Shown here one piece after another: positions 8,062 to 8,551 of a DNA stretch of 8,551 nucleotides. How positions within the stretch are numbered: position 1 is the stretch's first letter; each line of letters starts with the position of its first letter. Origin of the DNA: Desulfocapsaceae bacterium (GTDB lineage: Bacteria; Desulfobacterota; Desulfobulbia; Desulfobulbales; Desulfocapsaceae); NCBI GenBank assembly GCA_029934775.1, contig JAOZLO010000098.1:1-8551 (forward strand). The letters run 5' to 3'. Under the pieces are notes generated by a model. That model searched no databases, was not told where the DNA came from, and saw only the letters and a program-made list of their open reading frames with translations. A program made the translations under genes and the position numbers.

Positions 8062-8157
8062 TCCGGTTAGAAAATTGCATACTTTAATAAACGGAGTCAC
8101 CGATTGTTCTTTTTAGCTGTGACTGCAGATAGCGTAGAATTCGAAATTCTAACCGGA
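8062..8157. repeat. 96-base element bounded by 11-base perfect inverted repeats
   Basis: TCCGGTTAGAA (8062-8072) and its exact complement TTCTAACCGGA (8147-8157) flank 74 bases. The right arm also overlaps a local seven-pair hairpin, TAGAATT-CGA-AATTCTA (8135-8151), so the two pairings exclude each other. Inside, AGTCAC (8095-8100) can pair with GTGACT (8119-8124). No target-site duplication is visible at the ends. It may be a leader structure for either flanking gene or a small palindromic element; the strand cannot be told because the pairing is perfect. Confidence 0.45.
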
Positions 8158-8235
8158 CACTACTGAGAAGATGAAGCTTTTCACGGGGGTAATAGCTATC
8201 TCAGCCGCTTAAGCAATACTCTGTCATACTACCAT

Positions 8236-8302
8236 AACACTTTCTCCTTTTTCAATGTTGGGAAAAAGTGTTACCTTGTTTTAAATCGATTTTGAACGAT
8301 TT
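8236..8302 (+). promoter_or_regulatory. dyad and direct repeats in front of the MttB-family gene
   Basis: Bases 8236-8247 (AACACTTTCTCC) pair with 8261-8272 (GGAAAAAGTGTT) in 11 of 12 positions around a 13-base loop. Just after it, AAATCGATTT (8283-8292) is a perfect ten-base palindrome, and CGATTT recurs at 8287-8292 and 8297-8302, one helical turn apart. A possible promoter lies within: TTGGGA at 8258-8263, 17 bases, TTAAAT at 8281-8286, each four of six to consensus. These look like operator-type elements, but nothing in the sequence names a regulator. Confidence 0.3.
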
Positions 8303-8334
8303 CTTACTACGGTATCAAGGAGATAAAGATTATA

Positions 8335-8551
8335 ATGAAATTAAAAGCTTCTTTTGCAACGAAATCAGAAATTGAGATGCTTCACGCCGCATCTTTGAAT
8401 ATTTTACAAGAAACAGGCATTGTGGTTGAAGATGAGGTCACGGTAAATCTTCTCATTAAAAAAGGTGCAACAGCAGATGGTGCCAGGGTTTTTTTTCCAA
8501 AGCAACTTATAAATGATGCTTTAAAGAAGGTACCCTCTCAATTTTTTGTGT
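8335..8551 (+). CDS. MttB-family (trimethylamine methyltransferase-like) protein, 3' end outside the window
   Basis: The frame is open from the ATG at 8335 to the window edge (72 codons). The visible part reads like the N-terminus of the MttB superfamily: EIEMLHAASLNILQETGIVVEDEVTVNLLIKKGATADGARVFFPKQLINDALKKVPSQFFV, matching the family's usual LHEASLEILEETGI...LLKEAGA...G.RV.FP..LV..AL...P pattern. Members move a methyl group from a quaternary or tertiary amine (trimethylamine with pyrrolysine, or glycine betaine and relatives without it) to a corrinoid protein. The catalytic barrel and the place of any in-frame TAG pyrrolysine codon are outside the window, so the substrate is unknown. AAGGAG at 8317-8322 lies 12 bases before the ATG, a rather long spacing. 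It is divergent from lysS across a 441-base spacer. Confidence 0.82.
   Translation, partial: MKLKASFATKSEIEMLHAASLNILQETGIVVEDEVTVNLLIKKGATADGARVFFPKQLINDALKKVPSQFFV

Noticed and set aside
8062..8157. Integron attC site suggested by GTTAGAA and TTCTAAC
   Set aside because: The order is wrong (an attC begins with the AAC-type core and ends with the GTT-type core), the cores do not fit RYYYAAC/GTTRRRY, and there is no integrase or cassette context.
8171..8212. 13-codon + strand ORF reading MKLFTGVIAISAA, like a tiny signal peptide
   Set aside because: Its only purine-rich sequence abuts the ATG directly, and it is too short to separate from chance.
8062..8334. Cobalamin riboswitch before the corrinoid methyltransferase gene
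   Set aside because: No B12-box-like GCCACTG with the accompanying conserved core could be found on the + strand.

Overview
The window carries nine protein genes in an ordinary bacterial housekeeping neighbourhood. Two are cut by the window edges. The most interesting material lies between genes. The gene set suggests a Gram-negative, probably anaerobic bacterium of the Desulfobacterota (former Deltaproteobacteria), perhaps near the Desulfobulbales. It has outer-membrane machinery (mlaA, lolC, lolD), a ferritin-like diiron protein without a rubredoxin domain, a lysS-lolC-lolD gene order familiar from that phylum, and the start of an MttB-family corrinoid methyltransferase gene. The lineage is an inference from gene content and protein character, not from a search.

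Left part, + strand (2-2842): the 3' part of rsmG (16S rRNA G527 methyltransferase); a 179-base spacer with degenerate palindromic repeat sequence; leuB (3-isopropylmalate dehydrogenase); then a divergent homologue of ribose-phosphate pyrophosphokinase. The last keeps the metal, PRPP and catalytic-loop positions but has lost the usual RQDRK ATP-loop motif.

Middle, + strand (2843-4446): a 303-base spacer holds a chain of hairpins. The main one is a 112-base element closed by a continuous 24-pair helix in which all five non-Watson-Crick pairs are G.U. That pattern fits a structured RNA read from the + strand and lying just before mlaA. mlaA follows, encoding an outer-membrane phospholipid-trafficking protein that here has a signal peptide without a lipobox cysteine. 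A small ferritin-like diiron protein gene comes next and is probably co-transcribed with mlaA.

Right part, - strand (7893 down to 4465): lysS, lolC, lolD form a tight operon. lolC and lolD overlap by one base (TAATG). LolC and LolD extract lipoproteins from the inner membrane. This operon converges on the mlaA operon with only 18 bases between.

Right end (7894-8334): a 441-base spacer between the divergent lysS and the MttB-family gene. It contains a textbook intrinsic terminator pointing toward lysS although no gene is visible upstream on that strand. It also has an 11-base perfect inverted repeat whose right arm can instead form a local hairpin, and further dyads and direct repeats just ahead of the methyltransferase gene. 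I see no CRISPR array, tRNA, rRNA, insertion sequence or defence system.
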